NCBI GenBank assembly: GCA_051294375.1
Contig: CM119263.1
Location: forward strand, 2,979,573-3,043,572
Direction: 5' to 3'
DNA from: Paraspadella gotoi
Lineage: Eukaryota; Chaetognatha
DNA: 64,000 bases
In this document: positions 21,738 through 33,101 of the stretch, piece by piece
Layout: every line of letters starts with the position of its first letter
Position numbering within the stretch: the first letter of the stretch is position 1
Position numbers and translations under genes: made by a program
Notes under the pieces: model-generated
What the model was told of the DNA's origin: nothing
Database searches by the model: none
What the model saw: only the letters and a program-made list of their open reading frames with translations

Positions 21738-22907
21738 CTCTTTCTAACTGTATTACCCGGACAACTGGCCATTCCTATGGTTTTAAAACTCAAAACATCA
21801 TCACAAAAAACAAAACAAGAAAACACAAAAAAAACTAATAACTTGACTTCCATCCAATCGCAATTTTGGTGCGTCGATGCTTGTTTTGTTCAGTTTTTAA
21901 TTTATTTATACCAAAATAACAAACAATTGATTGATCATTGATTCAAATAACCAATCAAGAAACCACTTAAGAAACTAACCAAACATTTATCATTTCCTGT
22001 CAGTGGAAGGACTGTCATTAGCTTTTCCCTGTTTTTATTAAATGTCTTGTCATTTAAATCTAAATTAAATATAAATTAAAATCCTACATATTTACATATG
22101 TACAATTACTATTAATTATATGTCTAATATATTCTAATCTATATTTAGTACTCACGTCGCCTTCCTGAAGGACTTCTCGGTAGCCGGTCTTCCCGTATTT
22201 TCCGTTGAATTCGTTGTCTCTTGGACTTAAAATAAAAATAACATCGCGCTCCCTTATAGTTCATTGATGAAGAAGCCAAGTACACTGGGGTATAAGAACT
22301 TACATACGTACATCTCTAAATCTGAAAGAGAAGTTACTAAAAAATCCCATTTTTCATTCGTAAATCTTGTAATAGCTAATTCGACAATCACAAGATACCC
22401 CGTATTAAAATTGTTGCCAACCAAGTTCAAATCCATTCATCTCCTTAGGTATTAGCCACGCCCTCCCACCAAGCATCCGCCATCTCCCACCAAGCATCCA
22501 CCATCTCCCACCAAGCATCCACAATCCCCAACCAAGCATTCGCCACGCCCACCGACCTGGGATCGCTCAGATTGTCTCCGCAGACCCCGCACTGACTGCG
22601 CGGGAGTCGCGGGCAAATGATTCCGTGATCGTCGTAGTTCGGAATCGCGCCCTCTACCGAGTCCGGGCCGAATTTCCGCCAGAGGGACGATCGTCCGGGC
22701 GGGAATTTCATGTAGGCGTGGCCCGCAGTCTGGCGGAGGTGAAATGAGGGGGAAAGGAGGTTTAATATATATTTTATATATTATATATGTGCATATTTCA
22801 TTTTTATTACGATTTAATTGACTCACTAGACTGACGAATCCAAAGATAAGCGGAAGAAACAGTAAGGCGTTCATTTTTCTTGAATTCGAAAACTTTGTGG
22901 CTTTCAT
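18683..22907 (-). CDS. AA15 lytic polysaccharide monooxygenase, secreted, five exons
   Basis: Family role: AA15 LPMOs are secreted copper enzymes that cut chitin or cellulose oxidatively. Seen: exons 22907-22827, 22729-22557, 22225-22156, 20823-20559 and 18939-18683 join without frame error to 281 aa. A hydrophobic signal (MNALLFLPLIFGFVSL) is followed by TAG, then HAYMKFPPGRSSLW, so cleavage before His31 gives the N-terminal histidine of the copper brace. The second brace histidine is in TVEHGGWHQW (His120, mature position 90). The axial aromatic should be in KFYGCADVTI (Tyr220 or Phe219). Paired cysteines occur in CPRLPRSQCGVCGDN, CQHCVMRW and GCDSPNDCG. There is no carbohydrate-binding module or membrane anchor. 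Substrate cannot be told. Confidence 0.93.
19430..19700 (+). repeat. 6-bp (TTAGAT)n-like repeat
   Basis: Degenerate ATTTAGATTTAGATTT array in the intron between LPMO exons 4 and 5, followed by (CT)n at 19720-19770. Confidence 0.8.
20263..20355 (+). repeat. (GA)n microsatellite
   Basis: Lies in the LPMO intron. A further (GA)n at 20511-20545 ends 14 bases before exon 4. Confidence 0.94.
20559..20823 (-). CDS. LPMO exon 4 (second copper histidine)
   Basis: Encodes IITVSIRVTVEHGGWHQWDL, then CLDP, ECFQTH, a proline-rich loop and PPGIVCQHCVMRWIMNGG. The acceptor ACACCCCAG follows a 14-unit 10-bp repeat that is pyrimidine-rich in the sense strand. The donor is GTGTGT in phase 1. Confidence 0.95.
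20831..20974 (+). repeat. 10-bp minisatellite forming the LPMO exon 4 pyrimidine tract
   Basis: Fourteen units of GTGAGAGGAA, read TTCCTCTCAC in the sense strand, ending 7 bases from the exon. Confidence 0.88.
21128..21439 (+). mobile_element. TTAGGG-core inverted-end element, copy d
   Basis: Left end GGCCCTATATTCCCATTTCA, then TCTTAAATTCG, the exact inverse of the right end of copy b. The core includes GTTAGGGTTAGGGATTAGG. The right end is AAGAACAGAAATTGGGCACT, then GGGAAAAGAGAG. It lies in the intron between LPMO exons 3 and 4. Confidence 0.68.
21521..21590 (+). repeat. (GAAA)n microsatellite
   Basis: A tetranucleotide tract next to element copy d. Confidence 0.93.
22156..22225 (-). CDS. 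LPMO exon 3
   Basis: A short 70-base exon encoding PRDNEFNGKYGKTGY then REVLQEGD. The acceptor is ATTTTAAG and the donor GTGAGT in phase 0. The PRxNExxGKY pattern is typical of AA15 enzymes. Confidence 0.92.
22467..22545 (+). repeat. 21-bp minisatellite at the LPMO exon 2 donor
   Basis: Four units of TCCCACCAAGCATCCACCA type, beginning 11 bases past the donor site in the gene's sense. Confidence 0.8.
22557..22729 (-). CDS. LPMO exon 2 (N-terminal copper histidine)
   Basis: The exon begins ACT GCG GGC CAC, giving TAG-H, so the catalytic histidine sits at the fourth codon. It continues WRKFGPDSVEGAIPNYDDHG and ends at LSDP. The donor is GTCGGT in phase 2, and the acceptor is CTCCGCCAG. Confidence 0.94.
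22827..22907 (-). CDS. LPMO exon 1 (signal peptide)
   Basis: Two in-frame starts exist: 22907 (MKATKFSNSRK before the signal) and 22874 (MNALLF). The second gives a more usual signal peptide with no polar leader. The donor is GTGAGT in phase 0, after VSL. Confidence 0.85.
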
Positions 22908-23298
22908 ATATCATGCGATCAACGTGTATGGTATATGTTCAATTTTGGGATGTATTATTATAATGTGACTGTTAATTAAATAATTTATTTTAAGATAAGA
23001 AGGGAAAAGAAATTATGCAAAATGGTTTTGCAATGGAAGCAATTTTGACTGAGAGTTACATAAACTTTTTTAAATCACTCAGTTCTTTCTGCTCGATTGT
23101 TTGACAGAAAAAAAATATTAGGTAAATTTAAAATTTTGAATTCGTATTTAGCCTCGAAATATCTTACCTCAGAGTTTTTATAGGAAGATGAGCCTTACCC
23201 GCAGGGCAAAACAGTGGAATCTCACCCACTTTTGAGAATCGGGTTAAAGGGTAAGGTTTTTTTGTCGTCGTTTTCGTCGTTTTCGAGTAGTTCCTTTT

Positions 23299-23414
<116 letters not shown>

Positions 23415-23493
23415 AATTATGCCGTAAAGAATTACATTTATTCTCACTCTCCAGTATTACAAGATCGCTTAATTCCATGACATTTCTTACGTA

Positions 23494-23733
23494 TTAAATT
23501 TCGAAGCACAGACGCTGATCCCGCCACCCCCGCCGCCGGAATGCCTTCCTGACCGGCGCCGCGAAACGATTCAAAGGCCCTGAACTCGTGAACTCGAAGT
23601 GAGACTTTTTCAGGTGCGAATCCCAGATTAGCGCCGTCGGGTCAACCCTACCCTTGGGTTCGTTGAACTGGATCCTTGAGCATCCAAACCTGGTCCGATC
23701 TCTCTCTCTCTCGCAATCGCCCCGGTTCGCGAA
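23494..23733 (-). CDS. Candidate coding exon, function unknown
   Basis: An open segment of about 79 codons to TAA at 23496-23494. It includes GCSRIQFNEPKGRVDPTAL, WDSHLKKSHFEFTSSG and APVRKAFRRRGWRDQRLC. The composition is protein-like. A possible acceptor (GGACCAG) lies just before the GCSRI part. It is 590 bases upstream of the LPMO start on the same strand. I do not recognise a family. Confidence 0.3.
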   Translation of the reverse strand, partial: FANRGDCERERDRTRFGCSRIQFNEPKGRVDPTALIWDSHLKKSHFEFTSSGPLNRFAAPVRKAFRRRGWRDQRLCFEI

Positions 23734-24099
23734 TTAAAATCGTAGTGAAACAAAACTGGTTTTAAAACTCGATTAAGAAAGATTAATTTCGAAAGGGGTG
23801 CGTAGTTATGATAGGTCTAATTTTTGACATTGACTTTGAAAGCAACGAAGGACTTTTTCTGTTACGTAATAAGTTACAAAATGAGTTCAGATTCTTGAAT
23901 TTTTACTTTTCGTGGTTCGACCAAATTCGTGCCCTGGGGATGAATATCCTCACAGACTTAAAATCATCGGCGTTTATATACAACTTTGTTATTTTAAAAG
24001 GAGGGGAGGTGATAAATTACTTAAATTAAAATAGGGGGTGAAGAGACAGTAATTATTGATATGTGTTAATGACAGAACCGTTCAATATAAGCACTAAGC

Positions 24100-24275
24100 A
24101 GTCCCTGAGCTTCGGATCAGGCTGTAAAACCGTGTTACTGGCGGGTTAAGCGCCCCGTCCCTCTTAACTGCCAGACGACCACCGGGCTAGAACCCCGGAC
24201 AATTGGGTTGGGAGGCGAATGACTTGCCTCCGGCACCATTGGCCGCTGATGAACGGTTGGTGGATTTTAGTCCAC
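24100..24275 (-). mobile_element. tRNA-derived SINE-like segment
   Basis: A GC-rich patch in AT-rich surroundings. On the minus strand GGGGTTCTAGCCC matches the RNA polymerase III B box, and TGGCCAATGG lies about 45 bases upstream as a possible A box. A hairpin-forming GGTGGACTAAAATCCACC lies at its start. No intact tRNA cloverleaf could be folded by eye. Confidence 0.45.
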
Positions 24276-24652
24276 CATAGGGGGATCTTTTCGGGAAATT
24301 AGTTTTCTATGCGTTGACGAATTTAGTTCATTAATATTTTTTAGATTAGAAATTCATAAAATTTAAAAAAAGGCGGTAGATTAAGCTTTAAACTATAATT
24401 ATAAAATATAGCAATCTAAAGGGGCGTGGAAAGAAAAAGAAAAAGAAGAATAACGGAGGCTTCAATTTAATGTCGTCTGCTAAAATATTACGTAACCCAA
24501 CGTTTCGCGGTTTTTCTTTTTTTATTATTTACTTTTTTTGCTTCCAACTGTTTTATCTTTTATTTACGTCGCTTGAATAAATCATTTGTTCGAAGCGGAA
24601 GACAAAACCCAACTTCGCTTCTCGATTATGCATTAATTGAATTTTTTTGGGA

Positions 24653-24874
24653 GGTAAGAGAGGAGAAGGAGAGAGAGAGAGAGAGAGAGGAGAGAGAAGA
24701 AGAGAGAGAGAGAGATAAAGAGAAGATAAAAGAGAGAGAGAGAGAAGAGAGAGAGAGTGAAGAGAGAGAGAGAAGAGATAAAGAGAGAGAGGAGAGGAGA
24801 GAGAGAGAGAGGAAAGAGAGAGAGAAGAGAAATAAAGAGAGAGATAAAGAGAGAGAGTGAGAGAGAGAGAGAGA

Positions 24875-24909
<35 letters not shown>

Positions 24910-25015
24910 AGAGAGAAGAGAGAGAGGGAGGAGAGAGGATGACAGAAGATGAGAGAGACGAGAGGACGAGAGACGAGAGAGAGAGAGAAAGAAAGAGAGA
25001 GAGAAAGAGAGGATC
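24653..25015 (+). repeat. Long interrupted (GA)n tract
   Basis: About 360 bases of purine with single-base interruptions such as GAGAAGAG. Confidence 0.95.
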
Positions 25016-25075
25016 TCGTTTCGATTCCAGGCCCAAACTATATTTCATTTCCAATTAGCGCCCTTTTAACGATTT

Positions 25076-25088
25076 CCCGCCAGGCGGG
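25076..25088. promoter_or_regulatory. E2F-like palindrome
   Basis: CCCGCCAGGCGGG is a perfect inverted repeat preceded by TTT, giving TTTCCCGCC, the E2F consensus. It sits just past a (GA)n tract. Confidence 0.3.
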
Positions 25089-25150
25089 TAAAGAGAGAAA
25101 TTCTTTGTTGAAATAACAAAAGGACAACGAACTCAACGACGCGGATAAAA

Positions 25151-25219
25151 ATGGCGACGAAGTTGAGAGATAAAATCAGAAGAGAATTCTCAGCAAAAAT
25201 GTTAGGTAGAAATTCTTAA
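25151..25219 (+). CDS. Candidate short ORF or first exon behind a promoter-like patch
   Basis: AAAAATGGCGACGAAG begins MATKLRDKIRREFSAKMLGR and two more residues before TAA. The YY1-like ATGGCG context and an E2F-like palindrome 65 bases upstream suggest a start site. A weak donor (GTAGAA) lies before the stop. Confidence 0.2.
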   Translation: MATKLRDKIRREFSAKMLGRNS

Positions 25220-25851
25220 AAAAGATGAGTACCACTCTTTTACTTATCATCAGACTCATTAATCAATTGAAGACAATAATTGGGGGCAACTCTTCCAACT
25301 AAAAACTGCGCCCTTGGTCCTAACCTTAAAAAGAATGTCCATCTTATTCTGGTGGCTAGAGGACACATGCCTCTAGAACATTTGATAAAAATTTAAATTT
25401 AGATTCTTAGTGTTAATTGTCATCTCAAGTTTACGGTGACTTGAAAAACGATTTTTTCAAAATATTTCGTCAGAACATAATCAGTAAACCTCGTAATGAG
25501 ATTACATTTAATACTAATTATACTCCCAGCGATTGCAATGACACTCAAACAAACTTTTGATTCGATTTCAAAATGCCACTGCGTTATTGCTCAGGCCACC
25601 TTTCACCGATTCAAACTCACAGCTTCACTATCACTCTCTTTGTGAACATCTACTCTTTAGATTTATTCTCTTCTGTTTTGATTTTGTTTTGTTTTTGTGA
25701 ATTTCAAACTTTCCATCTGTCGGTCTGTCAGTCTCTTTCCTTCACTCCCACTCAAAGTCAAAGACTCTCTTTATACTCTTTTCCTCTCTCTTCTTCTCTC
25801 CTCACCATATTTTTGCCCTATATAATACGTATCCAAACCAGTATTAGTTCC

Positions 25852-26121
25852 CGGTGTGCCGCCTTTCAATTCCTTTCTCTCCCCCTCTTCAACCTACTCG
25901 CTCCTCTGACCCGGTGTGCCACCTTTGAATTCCATTCTCCCCCCATCTTCAACCTACTCGCACCTCTTACCCGGTGTGCTACCTTTGAATTCCATTCTCT
26001 CCCCCTCTTCAACCTACTCGTACCTCTGACCCGGTGTGCCGCCTTTCAATTCCATTCTCTCCCCCTCTTCAACCTACTCGCACCTCTGACCCGGTGTGCC
26101 ACCTTTCAATTCCAATCGTCG
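25852..26121 (+). repeat. 60-bp tandem repeat, 4.5 copies
   Basis: Exact 60-base period starting CGGTGTGCCGCCTTTCAATT. Since 60 is divisible by three, the plus frame 25573-26166 stays open and carries a 20-residue repeat (RCAAFQFHSLPLFNLLAPLT). No known protein repeat. Confidence 0.92.
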
Positions 26122-26416
26122 ATTAAACGATTTTTTTTTTCTCTTTTCGTTTATCGACGCGACTAAATCTCCTATCGACCGCGGGGTGACGCTTGACCCG
26201 TGACTGGGATCGACACGGGACCGGATGATTGACCCGTCGCTCGACCCTCAGTTTGACCCAAAGTTTGACCCTCGTTTTGACCCACAGGACGACGCCCCCC
26301 TCGCCCCCCCTCGCCATCTCCGATTGACGCGTGAGAAATTGAGTTTTTTTCCCTGAGATAAGAGCATTCGAGGTTCAAAGGGCAAAAAGTGGGGTCGCTC
26401 TGAGAGGACAGGAAAT

Positions 26417-26524
26417 GCCGGGTAGCGACACTGCCCTCTGTCTGTCGGCCATTGATGCCGCGCCGGGCAGCGACACTGCCCTCTGGCGGTCGGCCACAGA
26501 TTCCGCACCGAGCAGCGACACTGC
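26417..26524 (+). repeat. 45-bp repeat, 2.4 copies
   Basis: Units begin GCCGGGCAGCGACACTGCCC. Just upstream, 26175-26290 has loose TTTGACCC repeats. Confidence 0.75.
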
Positions 26525-27501
26525 TATTTATTTATTTATTAAATAATGCATCGATTAACTTATTCATTAACGGATTTGATATTGTTGTTGTCGTTGTTAT
26601 GAATTGTTGTTGCCCTCCCCACCCCACCCAACCCAACCCAACCCCCCAACCCGCCCTCTCATCCTCGGCCTAAATTTAATGCGTTGCTCTTTTTTTTTTT
26701 GTTGCTGCGGCTGCAAATGAGCGGCGCTAGAATCGCGTCACGCCGTCACGCTGTCGCGGTTCACGAGTCCGCGTCTCTCGTCTCTCGTATCAAATCGATT
26801 CCCTTTTATTTATTCACTCGAGAGATTTTCTCTTTTTTTCGCTTACATCGATTCCTTCTCTCTCTCTCTCTCTCTCTCGCACAATACACTCAAACTTAAA
26901 TCTCACAACATTACGTCTAAGTCTGTAATCCGCACAAAACGGTTTTCAAAAACCTTTCTCATTCTTTTTATACAATTTGATTTGGATCCTCTCTTGGCTT
27001 CGATAAAACAACTGAAACTTTTTTTTTAAAACAGATCCGGCATTATTACCTCAAACTTGTTCTTTCTGTTCGCCATCAATGGAAAATGGTCTTGTTACTC
27101 CGACGGCCTCGTTTTCTTTCCCTACTTTTTTCAGCCCCATAATTCTAACATCTAATGCTATTTATAGGAAACTTCCTACCTTCCCTTTAGTTTTAAATAT
27201 CCTTTATCCCTTTCTTCCAATTATTTTTTTTTCATTCTTTTTACTCCAGCCTTTTCAGTTTTCCATTGTATTTTTTTTTATCGGTAGGATTTTGCTTTTT
27301 AGTTCGTTGAACTTGATTATAAAAAATTATTTAATATTTAATTTGAAAAGGCATAAACTTCATCGACAACTAATTATTTGTTTTTTTTTCTCTCACTTTT
27401 TTGTGAGATGCAAAATTAATGATTAGCGTCCATCGGCGCCCAACCTTAGCAATTATGAAAACTCAATTCCTTTATAAAATTAGCTAATAATAGCGAGACA
27501 C

Positions 27502-27615
<114 letters not shown>

Positions 27616-27639
27616 AGAGCAGAAATTGTTTTTCTCTTA

Positions 27640-30290
27640 CAGATACCTTGCTCAAATTATTCGGATTATTTGGTAATAGTTCTAAGATGAATGGAACGTC
27701 TAAGAAGACAGGGAAAAAGGTTGTGTCATCTTAACCCTTTGTAAAGCTTTAGAGATGATTTCTCGTATAAATGATAGAAATGTTTTCTTTTGGTTTATTT
27801 CCAATTTGTGTCCATTATTATATGGTCAAGCTATGAAACGCTGGTTCATATCCGTGCTTGATGGTTATTGTTTGTTACTGTGGTGATTTATTTTGTGTTT
27901 ATGTATCACATAGTATTTTGTAGTGATACAAGACAGCCGTTAATAATATCATCAGGTAAGCGGAGCTCTCTTACGGATGCGAGCTGATTGGGTCAAAATT
28001 GTGTTTTATTAGCAGATATTATCGCTGCAGCAGAATAAGATCAAAAGTCAATGCCATAAAATCTCTTGCTCCAGTCTTCTTCCCCTCTCTCTTTCGTCGT
28101 CTCTCCGGTGCTCGTCTCTGGTCTCTTTCTCGTCAGTCTCTCACTCTCCTCGTCCCTCTCTCTCTCTCTTCTCTCTCTCCTCCTCTTTCTCTCCTTCTCT
28201 CTCTCTCTGTGCTCCTTTTCCTCTTTATCGTTACCGTTCATCAAGTTGACGTCTTGTTATTTTCCTTCTTCAGTTTGTCACTACTCTCTCTCTCTCTCTC
28301 TCTCCCCACATCTCCACTATCCCTACATCCTCCTCCTCCCCTTCCTCTCCCAACCTCCTCTCCTCCTCCTCCTCCTCTTCCTTCTCCTCCTCCCAAGCTC
28401 ATCTTTGTAAACTAAGTTCGCTTTTCAGACACGACGACGGCGCTTCAGTCGCGTTCCTCCATCAGAACGACGCCGCGGACGTCGACGACGACGACGACGC
28501 GACGACGACGACCGACGACGACGACCGACGACGACGACGACGGACGTTCACGCGCCCAGGAAAAAAAAAAAGTCGAAGGAAGAACTCGACACCTGGAAAC
28601 CGGAAGTGACGAACGCGCGTGGAGACTTGAACTTTATATTTCGTCTGCTTAAATCTGTTTCGCTTTCGTAACGAAACACGATTTACTTTAATTATTTAGA
28701 TTATTGTTATTGAACGTGTAAAAAAAAAATTGATTCACCTATCGAACCCGCGCGTTTTTATTTTTCGGTAATTTTTTTTAAAAGAAATAAATATCAACGT
28801 CGACTATAAAAAAAAAAGAAGATTTAAATAGGATATCATCAGCAGGATTTTAAAGAACTAAGTCAAAACAAACGGGAAAACTGATTTGACGATCGACAGT
28901 TTTTTTGTACAGTTTTTGGCTGCTGATGATTTTAGTGGAATGTTCTTCTCGCTTATGAGCAGTTTAAGTACATCACATGTAGTCGGCATAGCATATAGTT
29001 CACGCCCGCCTATAACTGTAAAACGAATAAAAACACATATATAACCGTTACACCTTCAGTCGCGACCCGCTTGCTCTAATAAAGTAAACCGTAGCTCATG
29101 ACCACTAGTTACGCGGTCTCATCCCACCCTGGTACACTACACTTCCGCCTTTTCCACATACAGTATTAGTTTTTTAAGTAATTTACAACAATATTTAGGC
29201 GTTTTTAAGGACTATTTTCTCCCTAGTAGTTTTAAATGTCAGTTTTAACGTCTTTAGTTTTTCTTAATTAACTATTATTATTTTAATTTAGAAATTTTGG
29301 TTTTGAGGATTTTAAGTCTATTATTTATCGTTTAATATTTATTATTTTTATCACAAAAACCTTTCAATAAACGACAGGAAAGAAAATTGAACTTTATTAA
29401 GTACGCCTTTAATTGTTATGTTTAAAATGTAACTATTCATAACTTTTCATTCATCCTCACTCATCTGTTCTTAATTGTTATGACAAAGATATCGTGTTTG
29501 GTTTCGGTCTTCAAATCTCAGTCCTTCTGTCCCTTTCATCTTCCTCTCCTCTTCCTCTTCGTTTCAAAACAAATAGAGATTCAACCAAAAATTGTAAAAG
29601 TTGCAACAATTGAGCAAAAAAAAAAAAAAAAAAACCTTTTTGGATCCTATTTTGAGGCGAATTTATCTTACGAATATGAAGCACTGATTCACAAAGTGGA
29701 TAATGAGAGAATTTAATTGTACAATTTAACGTGTAATTTAATACTGTTCATGGGCTAATCATTAAGCATTTATTATATATTTATAGGAGAATAATCATTT
29801 AAGACATTATATTGTATATGTTTCTTTGGTCGATCCCTACTTGAAATTTCCAAGGCTATCATGATAAAATATGTATATATATTTAGAAAAAATAATATGA
29901 TGTTTACACCTTTAGACAGTTTACAGTAACTTGTAGTCAACTGCAGATGAGGAGACGACCTAAAGGTTGCAAGTTGCAGGTGTAAATTTAAAGACGTACT
30001 AAATCAAAGTTAACTATACCCCAGGCTTTTCTTCAACTCTTTCCATCATCATCATCATCATCATCCTCATCATCATTATCATCATCATCATCAATCATCA
30101 TAATCATCATCATCATCAATCACATTAATCAAACTCATCCAAAATCAAAAAATTTCTCGTCAAAAATTTGCGTATGCAGGCTGAACTCAGTTTTGGAAAA
30201 AAAAATTGGGGAAAAAAAATTGTTTCAAGGCTCCGTCTCCGCCAAGCTGAGAATTTTCTTACTAATGACCGGGCTTTCAACTGTCAATTC
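27640..30290. repeat. Duplicated block 2, copy A
   Basis: Matches 32735-35007: LINE 3' tail, (CT)n, a CTC-rich patch, a (GAC)n tract, a tRNA-like patch, an AT-rich part, and a (TCA)n tract at 30045-30118. The first 400 bases carry many extra single bases relative to copy B. Confidence 0.8.
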
Positions 30291-31480
30291 ATTTCTATCG
30301 TTTCATATTGAGTAAATTGGCGCAGCGGCGACAACTGCAGCAGGATCAGTGGAGGCTACAGCAGCCACAGCGGGAGCCACCATAAGGTCGTCCACTTCTC
30401 GAATTTAGTAAAAAATATATTCTGTTGCAAAAATAAAATAATAATAGTAGGTTTTTCATAATTATTAAATTTTGATTTCTGATATAATAAAAACATTTTT
30501 ACCACTTTCCTGTGCAAAAAAAATTCAAATTCCTTTGATGATAGACCCTTAAGCTTATAATATCATTATTATCACTGGGTCCCCTTAAGTATTAGCGGAA
30601 TTGTAGTTTTGTGAAATATTTTTATTTTATTTAGATTTTGACAAAACTGGGCCTATGATTTTTCAAATTTTTACAGTTAAATTTTTGAGAAGTAATTCAT
30701 ATTATCAGAAATAGGTGAAAAATATAGGCAGAAATGGGAAGAAAGTAAACTGAAAGGAAAGAAGTTAAAGAGATTAAGTCAAAGAAAAAATAGTGTGACG
30801 CCTTCACTAAAGGCTTCACAGTGAATCTTACTGTCTTTGTCGTTCTGAGACGGATTTACCTTAGTTCAAAACGTCTCTTCTTCCTTCTCAAAGCCTTTTA
30901 AAAGCCTCTATGAAGTTAATAATAATAATAAAAGTCCGTAAGAATATTGATTAGTTGCTAAGGAGATGAGAGCGAGGCTGCGCAATCAAACAAGGAAGGG
31001 TGATTCCAAGATGTTGTTGCTCCGCTCTTATTTTCTTTTCACGTGATGGCATACTGAAGTAATCACGTGACAAGTATAGATTAACAATGTATTATGGTCG
31101 ATATCCTGTACCAATTTTATGAGTTATTTGCATTAGTTTTCTCATCAAAAAATAGATTTTCTAATAATTACATAACTTATCAAATATGTAACTTGTATAC
31201 TCGGAAGGTTTTAGAATATACATGTACGTAGCAGATAGATCTGCTAAGTAAAGATCAAAATAATACAGTATTACAAGAGTTACATATACCTAAATAAAAT
31301 AAGACAGAAAAACTGACAGACCGACCAACCGACCGACACCCAAGTGACGAGCGAGTTGTACTAAAAACAAAAGATCAACATCCTGTTTATGAAAATTTGC
31401 AAATTGCAAACATCCTGTTTTTATTTTTTATTTAATCAAATCTACATTTTTTCTTTAGATTATTTATTAAGGAGGTCGAA

Positions 31481-31774
31481 TGGCCTTATTTTCCCAAAAC
31501 GCCTCATTCGGAATTAAATTAGTTTTAAAGCTAAAGGTTGTTATTAAGAAATGAGTTAGAAATAAGGTTAAGGATTAGGGTTAAAGATTAGTTAAATGTT
31601 TAGATTTACGAATTAGTGTTTGGGACAAGGTTTTAGCGGTAGGGTTAGGAATAAAGGATTAAAACTTCGGGTTACAGTTAAGGATTAGCGGTGAGGTTAT
31701 AGGCTAAGTTATAGGATTAAAAAAAAGCCTATGGATTAAGAAACAGAAATGGGGCGCTTTTTAGAAAAGAGAGC
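31481..31774 (+). mobile_element. TTAGGG-core inverted-end element, copy e
   Basis: Left end GGCCTTATTTTCCCAAAACG, then CCTCATTCGG. The core has degenerate GGATTAGGGTTAAAG units. The right end is AAGAAACAGAAATGGGGCGC, then AAAAGAGAGCC. Confidence 0.68.
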
Positions 31775-31794
31775 CGGTATTTCCTCATTTTCTT

Positions 31795-32352
31795 TCCCTT
31801 TTTTTTGTTCATTTTCGTTGTTTTTTTTTTGCTTTTTCCTCCTTTCTTTCCTATTTTTATTTCCCTTCTGAATTTTTGCTCACTTTCCTTTTTTTTTCTT
31901 TCCTTTTTTTTCTGCTGCCATTCATATTATTTTCTCTCTTTTCTTTTTTTCCTTTCCTTCCCTTTCCTTTTTTTTTTCCTCCTTCTCCTTTTTCCTTCCC
32001 TTCCCTTTTATTTTTTTCTCTTTCATTTTTTTCTCCTATTCCTTTTATTTTCTCCCTTTCCTTTTTTTCCTTTCCTTCCATTCCTTTTTTTCTCGCTTTC
32101 CTTTTTTCTTTCCTCCCTTTTCTTTTTTCTTTCCTCTCATTCTTTTTATTTTCTCTCTTTCCTTTTTTCCTTTTCTTCCCTTTCATCTTTTTCTTTCCTT
32201 CCATTCCTTTTTTTCTCCTCCCATTCTTTTTACTTTCCCTCTTCCCTTTTTTCCTTTTCTTTCCATTCCTTTATTTCTTTCCTTCCCTTTCCTTCCCTTT
32301 CCTTTTTCCTTTCCTTCTCTTTCCTTTTTTTCCTTTCCTCTCTTTCCTTCTT
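31795..32352 (+). repeat. Polypyrimidine tract, ~560 bases
   Basis: Almost only C and T, mostly CCTTTCCTTTTTT units, with rare purines. Such tracts can form intramolecular triplex DNA. The open frames over it are repeat translations. Confidence 0.9.
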
Positions 32353-32598
32353 TCTCACGTCATTGTCGACGCGTTCTCGTGTTGACAAGGTTTAGTCGTC
32401 GCCAAATTTCTCGTTTCTCTCTGTTTCTTTCTTTTTCTTTTTTTCTTTAGTAAATTTTCTTTTTTTCTCTTAGTTTTCTATTTATCGTTTGTTTTTTCTC
32501 CTAACCTCTTACTTTCTTTTTTCTACTCGGTCACTCAAGAGTTAACTCACTCTTTCCCCCCTCTCATTCTCTCATTCTCTTTCTCTCTCTCTCTCTTC

Positions 32599-33025
32599 AA
32601 AGAATCTTTAAAAGAAATCTGTGAACAACGAAACACTGTGGATGACGAAGAACACCGTCTCAATTATTGCGTTAAATGGAAAAACATTAACTTTTTAGAA
32701 GACGATAATAAAATTTTATTTAGAGAAATTTTTTCTAAAGATACTTCCAAATTATTGAATATAATTGGTAATATTTAAAATGAATGGAACGTAAAAAACG
32801 GAAAAGGTTCCATCTTAAACTTTAGATGATCTCTATATAGAATTTTTCTTTGTTTATTTACCATTTGTTCATTTATATATTCAATGAACTTTTAATGTTT
32901 TGTTATGTTTGTTATTTATTTTTTACATATTTGTATGTACATAATATTCATGTACGGCTCTCTTACGATCGAGTGATTGTAAATGTGTTTTATTGACATT
33001 ATCAGCAGAATAAATCAAATCAAAT

Positions 33026-33029
<4 letters not shown>
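32599..33029 (+). mobile_element. 5'-truncated non-LTR retrotransposon (LINE) 3' end
   Basis: An open frame 32599-32778 ends a protein with ICEQRNTVDDEEHRLNYC, then KWKNINFL and a stop. The C-x2-like, D-D/E-E-H-x3-C arrangement resembles the C-terminal zinc-knuckle-like region of CR1/Jockey-type reverse transcriptase proteins. An AT-rich 3' UTR follows, ending AGAATAAATCAAATCAAAT. The copy begins directly after a (CT)n tract and is followed by another. Confidence 0.65.

Positions 33030-33101
<72 letters not shown>

Noticed and set aside
29057-29150. Possible tRNA gene with B-box-like sequence (also 33825-33910)
   Set aside because: A box to B box spacing is too short and no cloverleaf forms. 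At most a degraded SINE.
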